A DNA stretch of 64,000 nt, from assembly GCF_014861485.1 (NCBI RefSeq), contig NZ_JACZHT010000007.1:1-64000 (forward strand), in the 5' to 3' direction. Shown piece after piece: positions 40,140 through 48,567 of this stretch (the stretch's first letter is position 1; the number at the start of each line of letters is the position of its first letter). Below the pieces are notes generated by a model, which worked only from the letters and a program-made list of their open reading frames with translations, ran no database searches and was not told where the DNA came from. Position numbers and translations under genes: made by a program. This stretch comes from Phaeovibrio sulfidiphilus (lineage in GTDB: Bacteria; Pseudomonadota; Alphaproteobacteria; Rhodospirillales; Rhodospirillaceae).

Positions 40140-40958
40140 TCACTCGTAGACATGGACACGCTGGGCGGGGGGAAGCAGGGCATTCAGGAGCAGTTCCAGC
40201 CGGCGCGGGTTCTCTTTCCGGGAGATGGACAAGATCCCCGCCACGGTGATGCGGGCCGCGAGGGCCTCCTCGCCCGCACGACGCTCCAGCTTGCTGGCCA
40301 GAGGCAATAAAACCACATTCCCCAGGATAGCACCATAGAAAGTCGTGAGCAGGGCCACCGCCATACCCGGGCCGATGGAGGCGGGATCCGACAGCCGCCC
40401 CAGCATCTGGACCAGACCGATCATGGTGCCGATCAGGCCCATGGCCGGAGCCACCTCGGCGCCGCGGCGCAGCACCGCAACCGCCCGGTCATAGCGCACC
40501 GCGTTCGAGTGGATGTCCTGAAGCAAGATGGCCTCGATTTCCGTTTCCGCCATGCCGTCCACCACCAGGGACAGGCCCTTGTACAGCAGCGGCTCGGAGC
40601 GCAGCTCGGTCATGACCTTGCCCTGAAGCCGCAGGACGCCGAACTTCCGGGCGAACTCGGCCAGGGACAGGACTTTCAGGGCCTCGGTGCGCACCGGGCT
40701 GCTCCCCTGGAACAGGGACTGGCGCAAAAGCCCGAGGGACACAAACACATCCCGGAAGGTGAACGAGGCCAGCGTCACCGCCAGCGTCCCGCAGATCACA
40801 ATCAGGAACGCCTCGCCGTTCAGGAAGGCGCCCGGATCGCCGCCCAGCACCAGGGCGAGGGCGATAAGAACCAGGGCGCCGCCGATGCCGACGACCGTTG
40901 CAAGGTCGGGCCGGGAGGACGCGCTGTCCGCGGAGCGCAGGGATCGGTTGTCTGCCAT
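40140..40958 (-). CDS. motA: Flagellar stator protein MotA/PomA type
   Basis: 272 residues from MADNRSLRS (an upstream GTG at 40976 is possible). Four membrane helices in the MotA/PomA pattern: VVGIGGALVLIALALVLGGDP, EAFLIVICGTLAVTLASF, then after a cytoplasmic loop APAMGLIGTMIGLVQMLGRL and MAVALLTTFYGAILGNVVLLP. The cytoplasmic loop carries the charged segment (LAEFARKFGVLRLQ) that interacts with FliG. Ion channel subunit of the motor; its MotB/PomB partner is not in the window. Confidence 0.9.
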   Translation of the reverse strand: MADNRSLRSADSASSRPDLATVVGIGGALVLIALALVLGGDPGAFLNGEAFLIVICGTLAVTLASFTFRDVFVSLGLLRQSLFQGSSPVRTEALKVLSLAEFARKFGVLRLQGKVMTELRSEPLLYKGLSLVVDGMAETEIEAILLQDIHSNAVRYDRAVAVLRRGAEVAPAMGLIGTMIGLVQMLGRLSDPASIGPGMAVALLTTFYGAILGNVVLLPLASKLERRAGEEALAARITVAGILSISRKENPRRLELLLNALLPPAQRVHVYE

Positions 40959-41007
40959 GATGGGGGTTCGGCTCACGAAACAGGAGAGGGGGACGGCGGC
41001 GTTCCGG

Positions 41008-41355
41008 CTAGCTCCGCTCGCTCTTGACGATTTCCGTCATGGTCACGCCCAGGCGGTCCTTGACCACCACGACCTCGCCGCGGGCCACCAGACGGTTGTT
41101 CACATAGATCTCGATGGCCTCGCCCACCTTGCGGTCCAGCTCGACCACAGCGCCGCGCCCCAGGCGCAGCAGTTGGTTGACCTCCATGCGCGCCTTGCCC
41201 AGCACCGCCGAGACCTGCACGGGGATGTCATAGACGGCCTCAAGGTCCGCCGCCGAGCGGGAGCGGTCCTGGCCAAAATCGTCATCGGGGCCCCCCTGGG
41301 GCGGCGTGGGCTCCCCCGAAAGCTCGTTCAGCGTAAGATCATCCTCGTCAGCCAT
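41008..41355 (-). CDS. fliN: Flagellar switch protein FliN
   Basis: 115 residues from MADEDDLTL with AGGAGG five bases upstream, better than the in-frame earlier ATGs. The SpoA domain is clear: YDIPVQVSAVLGKARMEVNQLLRLGRGAVVELDRKVGEAIEIYVNN and ARGEVVVVKDRLGVTMTEIV. Forms the base of the C ring with FliM and FliG. The acidic N-terminal tail of about 40 residues is typical. Confidence 0.96.
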   Translation of the reverse strand: MADEDDLTLNELSGEPTPPQGGPDDDFGQDRSRSAADLEAVYDIPVQVSAVLGKARMEVNQLLRLGRGAVVELDRKVGEAIEIYVNNRLVARGEVVVVKDRLGVTMTEIVKSERS

Positions 41356-41716
41356 AAAAACCTCCTGATTGTCGAAAGACAACGTCCGGCGAGTCTAGAG
41401 CATATCCCGGCAGCCGGGAAACGGAAAAAGCGGACGCCGCGGGTCGTTACGTCCCGTGTGAAGCATTCCCCCGGGCCCCGGCTCCCGAGGCGCACCCGCG
41501 CACCCGGACATACAGGTTTACCGGCCTTTGCGTCCGGTCCGTGACCGGTGGAGCGGGGGCCAGAGCCGCACGGGAACCGGCGGTGACGCCCCCCGGAGCA
41601 TCCGCCTGGCGGAGCCGGGGAGCCCTGACCTGGCGGAGCCACGGAGCCCTGACCCGGGCGAGCCACAGAGCATCCGCGTGGCGGAGCCACAGAGTGTTCG
41701 CCGGGGCAGGGCGGCC
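41356..41716. other. Gap between fliH and fliN, repeat-bearing
   Basis: Holds the 24-bp tandem repeat (41581-41700) directly after the fliH stop and otherwise nothing recognised. Both other minus-strand frames are open across it. Confidence 0.5.
41581..41700. repeat. 24-bp tandem repeat, four to five copies
   Basis: Units at 41605, 41629, 41653 and 41677 share (C/G)TGGCGGAGCC(G/A)... with the rule GAGCC at the centre; a diverged unit precedes at 41581. The period of 24 keeps one reading frame, which on the minus strand would encode eight-residue units of the VAPPGQGS type, but no start or ribosome site belongs to it. Confidence 0.75.
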
Positions 41717-42622
41717 CTACGGCCCGTCGTTCTCGCCGCCGGCGGGCGGGTCTGCCTGTCCCGGGCCGGGTGTCCTGACACTGTCGGGCGCCATGCCGGC
41801 ACCGTCGGGCCCCAGGCCGGCCGGGGCGGACGGTTCCTGTCCCCAGGCGTCGCTCCCGCCGGGCCTGGCGGCGGCACCGTCTCCGGGCTCCATTCCGGAC
41901 CCTGCCGCGGGATCCGCCGGTGGTGGCCCGTCTTTCAGGATGCTGTCCCCGGCATAGCGCGATACCACGCCCTCGATGTCCGCCCAGAGGCGCCGGGTGT
42001 CGCGCTCCACGCCGCCGTCGGTCCATTCGATCCGGCAGTCCGAGCGCTCCAGCCCGGTATCAGGCATGATCACCAGGCGCCCCTCGTACCCGAGGGAGGC
42101 GGCAAGCGGGTCCATATGGGCCCGGACCGTATCCAGGACATCCGGATGGACCCGCAGGATAAGCCGTGGCTCCTCAAGGACTTGCGGCAGGATCGTGTCC
42201 ATAAGCGCGACAATTTCGGCCACCGCGTTCCTGTCGCAGGTAAAGGGGAGGATCCGCCGGCAGATCACCTCCACCAGGTGGGCCACGTCGGCGCTCACCG
42301 TGTCGATGGACGAGCGGTGGTCCCGGGCCAGTTGCTCCAGGGCCTGGGCGGCGCTGGACATGGCGAGGGCCGCCATGCGCCCGTTTGCCGCGGCCGCCTC
42401 GTCGGCTGCATCCGCGTGTCCGGCGGTGTAGCCCGCCTGGCGGGCGGCCTCGACCTCCTCCTCGGAAAAGGTCGGGGGAGGCGGTTCGGGCTCGGGCTCG
42501 GGCTCCGGTTCGGGGGCCTCGGCCTCCCTGTCCGTCAGCTCATCGGGCAGCACCTCGGGCACGGCAGGCTCCAGCGGCCTGTCGAAGCGGCGGTCGAATA
42601 GAAATTTCTGGATCTCCGCCAT
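41717..42622 (-). CDS. fliH: Flagellar export regulator FliH
   Basis: 301 residues. N-terminal segment MAEIQKFLFDRRFD, an EPEPEPEPEPPPP stretch (about 38-51), an Ala/Glu-rich coiled region with AGYTAGHADAADEAA, and the FliH/YscL-like C-terminal domain (LILRVHPDVLDTVRAHMD ... RIEWTDGGVERD). Binds and restrains the export ATPase FliI, which is not in this window. The last 65 or so residues are Gly/Pro/Ala-rich and abut a 24-bp DNA repeat, suggesting the 3' end of the gene has been reshaped. 15 bases after fliG. Confidence 0.9.
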   Translation of the reverse strand: MAEIQKFLFDRRFDRPLEPAVPEVLPDELTDREAEAPEPEPEPEPEPPPPTFSEEEVEAARQAGYTAGHADAADEAAAANGRMAALAMSSAAQALEQLARDHRSSIDTVSADVAHLVEVICRRILPFTCDRNAVAEIVALMDTILPQVLEEPRLILRVHPDVLDTVRAHMDPLAASLGYEGRLVIMPDTGLERSDCRIEWTDGGVERDTRRLWADIEGVVSRYAGDSILKDGPPPADPAAGSGMEPGDGAAARPGGSDAWGQEPSAPAGLGPDGAGMAPDSVRTPGPGQADPPAGGENDGP

Positions 42623-42637
42623 GACACGCAGCCCCCG

Positions 42638-43657
42638 CTAGTACACGAGCTCGTCGTCTTCCCGACCCTCGGAAATGACCAGCTGACCGGACCCGGCCAG
42701 ATCCTTTGCGATGGTCACGATGGCGTTCTGGGCCTCCTCCACGTCCCGCAGGCGGATGGGGCCCAGGGCCTCCATATCCTCCTTGAGCATCTTTCCGGCC
42801 CGCTCGGACATGTTCGAGAAGAACAGTTCCTTGATGGCCTCGGACGCCCCCTTGAGTGCGATCCCCAGCTTGTCCTTCTCGACCGCGCGCAAGAGAAGCT
42901 GGACGCCCTGCTGGTCCAGGCGCATGAGATCCTCGAAGGTGAACATGAGTTTCTTGATCTTCTCGGCAGACTCCCGCGAGCGCTCCTCGAGGGCCGTGAG
43001 GAAGCGGGTTTCGGTGCTGCGGTCGAGGTTGTTGAAAATCTCGGCCATAAGCTCGTGGGAGTCCCGCTTGGCGGTCCGGGCAAGGTTCGACATGAACTCG
43101 GTGCGGAGTGTTTTCTCCACTCCCTCCAGAATTTCCTTCTGCACGGCTTCCATATGGAGCATCCGCATGATGACTTCCATGGCAAAGCCCTCGGGAAGCA
43201 GGGAGAGAACCCGGCTTGCGTGGTCGGGGCGGATCTTGGACAGCACCACCGCGACGGTCTGGGGGTACTCGTTTTTCAGGTAGTTGGCCAGGACCTGTTC
43301 GTTCACGTTGCCCAGCTTGTCCCACATGGTCCGCCCGGCGGGTCCGCGGATTTCCTCCATGATGATGCCCACCCGGTCCTTGGGGAGCGAGCGCAGGAGA
43401 AGGCGTTCCGTGGTGTCGAACGAGCCGACCAGCGAGCCTGTGGCGGAAATGGCATCCGCGAACTCGATGAAGAGACGCTCCACGATCGGCGCCGAAACGG
43501 TGCCGAGGGTGGCCATGACCTGGGAGATTTCCCGGATTTCCTCGTCGTCCATCATGGCGAACAGCCGCGCGGACTGCTCTTCGGCCAAAGACAGCATCAG
43601 GATGGCCGCCTTTTGGGGGCCGGTCAGGCTTCTGAAGTCTTCCTTTGCTCGCGCCAC
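42638..43657 (-). CDS. fliG: Flagellar motor switch protein FliG
   Basis: 339 residues from a GTG start with AAGGA nine bases upstream. The three FliG domains are visible: N-terminal MS-ring-binding part ([14 protein letters not shown]), middle with the EHPQ-like [12 protein letters not shown] motif, and C-terminal torque domain with the charged helix [30 protein letters not shown]. Couples stator to rotor. Confidence 0.97.
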   Translation of the reverse strand: MARAKEDFRSLTGPQKAAILMLSLAEEQSARLFAMMDDEEIREISQVMATLGTVSAPIVERLFIEFADAISATGSLVGSFDTTERLLLRSLPKDRVGIIMEEIRGPAGRTMWDKLGNVNEQVLANYLKNEYPQTVAVVLSKIRPDHASRVLSLLPEGFAMEVIMRMLHMEAVQKEILEGVEKTLRTEFMSNLARTAKRDSHELMAEIFNNLDRSTETRFLTALEERSRESAEKIKKLMFTFEDLMRLDQQGVQLLLRAVEKDKLGIALKGASEAIKELFFSNMSERAGKMLKEDMEALGPIRLRDVEEAQNAIVTIAKDLAGSGQLVISEGREDDELVY

Positions 43658-43885
43658 TTTCTCTGTTCCTTGCCGCTTGCCGTCCTGGCGAACTCGTTTT
43701 GGGCAGATCCGCTCCGGCCGGTCTCCCCTGAGCGGGGTGGGGCCGTCCGCCCGTTCCCGCTGTCACCGGTCCCGCCCCCTTAGGGGCCCGGGAACCGGCA
43801 GCCTTGTGTCACACGGGGCACCCGGGGTGCCCGCACCGTCCCCCGGCCGTCCGGAGGACGCCGCCCGGGGGGTGTGAAAAGAGGG

Positions 43886-45532
43886 TCACCCCTCCTCGTA
43901 GAGCCAGTTCCGGACAATGGACAGGGCCTCTTCCGGGTGCTTGTCCACGATCTCGCCGATTTTCCGGATACTCGAGGCCTTGACCCGTCCTTCCACCTTG
44001 TCGATGTCGATCAGCTCCTCGGCCTCGTCGATATCGTCAGGGGAGCCGAGCGCACCCATGGGGATCGGCCCTCCCGGACCCGTAAGCTGCGGCGCCTGCT
44101 GCATGTCGGGGGTCAGGATCCCGGCGCTGCTCTGGGGCAGGCTCTCGAAGGCGCGCTGGATCAGGGGGCGGACCACAAGCAAGATCACCAGGATGGCGAC
44201 CAGGGCCACGCCAAAGCCCTCGGCCAGCTTCATCACCTCGGGTTTCGAGAAGCCGAGGAAGCTCCACTCGGCGGCGCTGTCGAACTCGCTCTCGAGATCG
44301 ACGAAGCGCATGTTCACGACCTCCACCGTATCCCGGCGGGACGCGTCATACCCCATGGCCGAGCGCACCAGGGCCCGGATCTTCTCCATCTCCTCGGGGG
44401 AGCGTTCGGTCCAGACCGGCTCGCCGCCGCCTTCGGGGACCGTCGTGATCCCGTCCACCATCACCGCGACCGAGAGCCGGCGGATCACCCCGGCCTCCTT
44501 CAGCTCGTTGATGGCGGTTTCGGTGATGTCGTAGTTTTCCGTGGTCTCGTTGTGGTTTTCCTGCGAGCGCGCGGACGGTCCCGAGGCCTGGTCCATCTGC
44601 CCCTCGGGGAGGTTCTGCTGGACCGTCACGTTCTGCTGGGTCTCATTCGTCTGGCTCTGGGTGACGATGGACGTGGAGGACCGCAGGACGGCCCCGTCCG
44701 GATCGAACACGCGCCGGGAGGTCTGGACCCGGTTGAAGTCCATCTCCACCGACACCTCGGCCCGCACCTTGCCCGGTCCCACCGTGTTGGCCAGAAGGCG
44801 CTCGATGGAGTCCGCAAGGCGGGCCTCCTCGGCCTTCCTCAGGTCATTCTGGGTTTCGGCGATGGCAAGCCCGGTGTCATCCATGCTGCGGGTGAGAAGG
44901 GTGCCCCGGTCGTCCACCACCGTCACCGAGGACGGTTTGAGCCCCAGAACCGACGAGGCCACCAGGTTCTGGATGGCCACCACCTGTCCGGGCTGAAGGC
45001 GGGCGCCGCGCATGCGCACCACCACCGAGGCCGAGGGCTCGGCCGTGCGTCGCATGAACGGGGCCCGGTCCTGCTGGACCAGGTGGACGCGGGCGTCCTC
45101 CACCCCCTTGATGGTCTTGATGGAGCGCACAAGCTCGCCCTCAAGAACCCGCACCACGTTGAGGCGCTGCACAAGGTCGGTGGTCCCGAGGGGGCTCTGG
45201 TTGTCCAGGATGCTGTAGCCGCCCGCCGAGCCCGACACGAGGCCGCCGCCCGCAATCATCAGCCGGAGATCGGCGGTCCGGTCCGAGGGCGTGTAGATGG
45301 AGACAAAGCCGTTCTTGTCCTCCACCCGGTAGAGGACGTTCTCTTCCTTCAGCTGCTGGACAATGGAGGCCGCGTCCGTCTGGGACAGGTCGCCGTACAG
45401 GAGATCCATGGAGCCGGATGACATGCGGGTCGCGAAATAAATGATGAACACGAGCACCCCGAGGCCCACGCCGGCGACGATCGCCAGGCGTGCCATTCCG
45501 AGATTGCGTAACATCTGAAGAAAGTTGTTCAC
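43886..45532 (-). CDS. fliF: Flagellar MS-ring protein FliF
   Basis: 548 residues from GTG, with GAGGGG six bases upstream. N-terminal membrane helix (LAIVAGVGLGVLVFIIYFA), ring-building motifs (LYGDLSQTDAASIVQQLK; ARVHLVQQDRAPFMRR), second membrane helix (GVALVAILVILLVVRPLI) and a C-terminal FliG-binding tail ending RNWLYEEG. First gene of the cluster, so its promoter should lie in 45533-46000. Confidence 0.97.
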   Translation of the reverse strand: MNNFLQMLRNLGMARLAIVAGVGLGVLVFIIYFATRMSSGSMDLLYGDLSQTDAASIVQQLKEENVLYRVEDKNGFVSIYTPSDRTADLRLMIAGGGLVSGSAGGYSILDNQSPLGTTDLVQRLNVVRVLEGELVRSIKTIKGVEDARVHLVQQDRAPFMRRTAEPSASVVVRMRGARLQPGQVVAIQNLVASSVLGLKPSSVTVVDDRGTLLTRSMDDTGLAIAETQNDLRKAEEARLADSIERLLANTVGPGKVRAEVSVEMDFNRVQTSRRVFDPDGAVLRSSTSIVTQSQTNETQQNVTVQQNLPEGQMDQASGPSARSQENHNETTENYDITETAINELKEAGVIRRLSVAVMVDGITTVPEGGGEPVWTERSPEEMEKIRALVRSAMGYDASRRDTVEVVNMRFVDLESEFDSAAEWSFLGFSKPEVMKLAEGFGVALVAILVILLVVRPLIQRAFESLPQSSAGILTPDMQQAPQLTGPGGPIPMGALGSPDDIDEAEELIDIDKVEGRVKASSIRKIGEIVDKHPEEALSIVRNWLYEEG

Positions 45533-46264
45533 GCGCTGCCCCTCAATTCTTCCGACCCGCTGTCGTGCGTCAGGCCAATCCGATTTTACCCCTGCCGTTC
45601 ACCGCCGAAGTCTATGCCCCTGCGGCACCATGCATTTTCTTGCCTCCGTGTCCCGGGTTCACCGGTCCTGCACACAGGTTCTGCGGAACGCGGGGTAGCA
45701 TCAGTATAATCTGTATCTTGTATACTCGTTTCGTTTCGGACGCAACCAGCAGGGCGTCGGACAAGTGTAAAAAGATAACTCCCCGACCGTTCAACCTTGT
45801 GGTGATTTTTGCGGTGTTTCGTGTGGTGCCCGCCGGAGCATGGGGAAAACCGGCGCCGGTCTGATTCCGGGTTGCGGATTCGGGATCCGGACATCTCCGG
45901 GCTGCGAGCGGGTATCACGGATGGACTTTAATACAAGTTTCCTGTGGTGCAACACCCCCTAATTTGATGGTCCGGACCCGCGGGGCGGTGTTTTTCGTTT
46001 GGCGCCGTGCAGTGCCCCGTGTCCCGGGGGGTATCCGGGGGGGTGAAAGGAAAGTGTATGATCTTTAACGTATTTTTCATGCGGTCCGCCGGACGGCGTG
46101 TCCGGGTGGGCGGTCTCGCGTCAGGGTGGGGTGATGAATGGGCTCTTGCCCCGTGGGGTGCTTCGCGCTAGATAAGCCGTCTGATCATTCCGGGGGCTCC
46201 CCGGGATTTCTCCGTGACTGGAGTGTCCCGGCCCCTCCCCACATCTGCATCCCAAGGAAACACC
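45533..46264. other. Divergent promoter region between fliF and ndk
   Basis: No supported gene. 45690-45800 and 45920-45965 are AT-rich and presumably contain the fliF and ndk promoters. I looked for a GG-N10-GC sigma-54 pattern ahead of fliF and found only a poor match (GGTGCCGCAGGGGC on the minus strand, complement near 45625-45640). AAGGA six bases before 46265 is the ndk ribosome site. Confidence 0.45.
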
Positions 46265-46687
46265 ATGACGATCCAGCGCACTCTTTCCATCATCAAACCC
46301 GATGCGACCCGTCGCAACCTCACGGGCGCCATCAACGAGCGCTTCGAGAAGGCCGGCCTGCGCATCGTGGCCCAGAAGCGTCTCCAGCTGACCCGCGCCC
46401 AGGTCGAGGGCTTCTACGCGGTTCACCGCGAGCGCAGCTTCTTTGACAGCCTGTGCGATTTCATGATTTCCGGCCCGGTTGTTGCCCAGGTCCTGGAGGG
46501 TGAGAACGCCGTTCTGCGCAACCGCGAGATCATGGGCGCCACCAACCCCGCCAACGCCGACGAGGGAACGATTCGCAAGGATTTCGCCGAATCCATCGAG
46601 GCCAACTCGGTTCACGGTTCGGACTCCCCGGAGAACGCGGCGATCGAGATCGCCTACTTCTTCTCGGAGCTCGAGATCGTCGGCTGA
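46265..46687 (+). CDS. ndk: Nucleoside diphosphate kinase
   Basis: 140 residues starting [18 protein letters not shown]. All family blocks are present: the P-loop-like [23 protein letters not shown] and catalytic His in [16 protein letters not shown]. Transfers the gamma phosphate between nucleoside triphosphates and diphosphates. Monocistronic, followed by two hairpins. Confidence 0.97.
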   Translation: MTIQRTLSIIKPDATRRNLTGAINERFEKAGLRIVAQKRLQLTRAQVEGFYAVHRERSFFDSLCDFMISGPVVAQVLEGENAVLRNREIMGATNPANADEGTIRKDFAESIEANSVHGSDSPENAAIEIAYFFSELEIVG

Positions 46688-46733
46688 GGACGTCCGTCCC
46701 CGTTCCGGGATGCAGACAGGGCGCCGCGGTTTT

Positions 46734-46757
46734 CCGGCTCTCCCTCGGGAGAGCCGG
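46734..46757 (+). promoter_or_regulatory. Perfect hairpin downstream of ndk
   Basis: CCGGCTCTCCC (46734-46744) pairs with GGGAGAGCCGG (46747-46757), an 11-base perfect stem without a T run, 47 bases after the ndk stop. Probably an mRNA 3'-end stabiliser ahead of the true terminator. Confidence 0.5.
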
Positions 46758-46822
46758 TGTCCCGGCAGCCCGCGTCCCGGGTTTGCGGGCCGGCGGATCC
46801 GGTTTTCTCGCATGACGTCGTT

Positions 46823-46850
46823 GGCGGCCCTTCCACAGGCCGCCTTTTTT
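46823..46850 (+). terminator. Rho-independent terminator of ndk
   Basis: GGCGGCC (46823-46829) pairs with GGCCGCC (46838-46844), followed by TTTTTT. Confidence 0.85.
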
Positions 46851-47202
46851 GTGCCCGCGGCCCGGGACGGGGGCGGGGCGCACGGGTGTGGGCGGACCCG
46901 GGGTCAGGGGCGGGCATTGTGGGGCGCATGGGGGCGGTGCGCCGCGGGCGTTCCCGTCGTCTTGACCGTGCAGGGCGCCTGTGACAACCATGGCTTCCGG
47001 GCTTCCGGGCTTCCGGGCTTCCGGGCTTCCGGGCTTCCGGGCTTCCGGGCTTCCGGTCCCCCCGTGTTCCGAGCCTCGCTGGTCCCGAAGTCCGGGACAG
47101 CGCACGTGTCGTTTCCCTTTCCTTTCCTTTCCTTCCCTTTCCGCCGTCGGACGCCCGGACCAGCCCCCGGGTCCGGCCGCATCACACAAGGAGTCCAGCG
47201 TG
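46851..47202. other. Leader region of the yjgN-M48 operon with microsatellites
   Basis: Contains the octanucleotide repeat at 46994-47057 and, at about 47108-47140, a CCTTT/CCTTTC-rich simple repeat. An in-frame ATG at 46990 immediately precedes the octanucleotide tract. Nothing else recognised. Confidence 0.5.
46994..47057 (+). repeat. Octanucleotide microsatellite (CTTCCGGG), seven exact copies plus one variant
   Basis: CTTCCGGG repeats perfectly from 46994 to 47049, then CTTCCGGT (47050-47057). An ATG at 46990 reads through the tract as GLPGFRAS units and stays open to the end of the yjgN gene. Because 8 is not a multiple of 3, gain or loss of one unit would shift that frame. Confidence 0.9.
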
Positions 47203-48567
47203 ATGTCCACGCGCCTCTCGCCCCCGTCGGAGACGGGCTCTCCCGGGCCCCGCGCCTCCGGTCGTCCTGAGCATCCTGCAGGGACCGGGGTTTCGGACCC
47301 CCCGGGCCAGACGGGCGGGGCACACCATGCAGCATCTTCGGGCGACGGGGTTGCGCCGGTTGACGGGGGGACTTCCGGCAGCGAGGGAGCCCCGGGCGGC
47401 GGGGGGACGTCCGGGCCGGTCTCCTGCGGGCCGGCCTGTCCGGTGGAGTTCAGCGGCACGGCCCGCGAGTACATGGGCATCTGGATCGTCAACCTGATCT
47501 TGTCCGTCATCACCATCGGGATCTGGACCCCCTGGGCCAAGGTCCGGCGCCTGCGCTACTTCTATGGCAACACCCGTCTTGCCGACGGCCACTTTGACTA
47601 CCTTGCCCGCCCGGTGCGAATACTGGCGGGTCGGGCGTTTGTGGTCGCTGTTCTTTGCCTTTACTCCCTTGCAGCCGGGGTGGCGCCGGTTCTGGCGGGG
47701 CTTCTGTTCTACGCCATGGCGGCCGGGCTGCCCTGGATCATAAACCGGTCCCTGGTGTTCAACGCCCGGGTGACCGTCTGGCGCAATGTGCGGTTCAATT
47801 TTCGCCCGTCCTTCTGGCCGGCGGCCCTGGCCTATGGGGTGTTTCCCGTTCTGGCCGCCCTCAGCCTGGGGCTTCTGATCCCCGTTGGCTCCCGTATTGC
47901 GGCCCGGTTCTACGTGAACCGCCACAGCCTGGGCCGGGCGGCCTTCGTGTCCGACCCGCCCCTGAGATCCTTTTACGCGGCTTTGGGTGGGGCGGTCCTG
48001 CTGGGCGCGGCTGTGATGTTCGCGTTTGCCTTTGTGCAGGCCCTGGGGCTTTTTCTGGACGGTCTCCTGTCCTCGCCCAACGGTTCGCAGGGCCCGGCGC
48101 CCGGCGTTGTCGAGACCGGTTTGGAGGACTTCGCGGATCCGCCAGCAGAGGACGGGGCACCCGGCCCCTGGAGCGTGGAGACCCTCGCCGAGTTTCTGGA
48201 TCCGGTGCTGCTTGTGCTCCTTGTTTTCCAGATCGTGCCCGCCGTGCTCCTGGGGAGCCTGTTCTACCGGGCGGCGGTCCGGCGCCTGGTCCTCAACAGC
48301 CTGGTTCTGGAAGGCGGGCACCGCTTTCGCAGCACCCTGAGCCCGCTGCGCGTCTGTTGGATTGCCGCCACGAACACGCTGGCGGTTGGGGCCACCCTGG
48401 GGCTGGCGGCGCCCTGGGCGGCCGTGCGCATGTGGCGTTACCAGTGCGCCTGCCTGTCTGTCATTCCCGGCGGCCCGGCCGACACCTTCGTCAGCGAGAA
48501 TGCGGACGCCGGCTCCGCGTTCGGTTCCGAGTTCGCGGATATCGAGGGCCTGGAGATCGGCTTGTGA
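47203..48567 (+). CDS. YjgN family (DUF898) multi-pass membrane protein
   Basis: 454 residues from MSTRLSPPSE, with AAGGAG upstream. A disordered Gly/Pro/Ser-rich N-terminus of about 75 residues precedes the family core: VEFSGTAREYMGIWIVNLILSVITIGIWTPWAKVRRLRYFYGNT, a signature of DUF898, then a second half repeating this layout (LVLEGGHRFRSTLSPLRVCWIAATNTLAVGATLG) with about six helices in all. Function unknown. Start-codon overlap with an M48 protease gene, as seen elsewhere for this family. A longer form starting at 46990 would include the octanucleotide repeat. Confidence 0.85.
   Translation: MSTRLSPPSETGSPGPRASGRPEHPAGTGVSDPPGQTGGAHHAASSGDGVAPVDGGTSGSEGAPGGGGTSGPVSCGPACPVEFSGTAREYMGIWIVNLILSVITIGIWTPWAKVRRLRYFYGNTRLADGHFDYLARPVRILAGRAFVVAVLCLYSLAAGVAPVLAGLLFYAMAAGLPWIINRSLVFNARVTVWRNVRFNFRPSFWPAALAYGVFPVLAALSLGLLIPVGSRIAARFYVNRHSLGRAAFVSDPPLRSFYAALGGAVLLGAAVMFAFAFVQALGLFLDGLLSSPNGSQGPAPGVVETGLEDFADPPAEDGAPGPWSVETLAEFLDPVLLVLLVFQIVPAVLLGSLFYRAAVRRLVLNSLVLEGGHRFRSTLSPLRVCWIAATNTLAVGATLGLAAPWAAVRMWRYQCACLSVIPGGPADTFVSENADAGSAFGSEFADIEGLEIGL

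Noticed and set aside
43818-43836. Hairpin GGGCACC/GGTGCCC between fliG and fliF as a terminator
   Set aside because: No T run in the transcribed direction, and the two genes are expected to be one operon.
45533-45900. Sigma-54 promoter for fliF
   Set aside because: The only GG-N10-GC match has neither a TGGCA nor a TTGC element.
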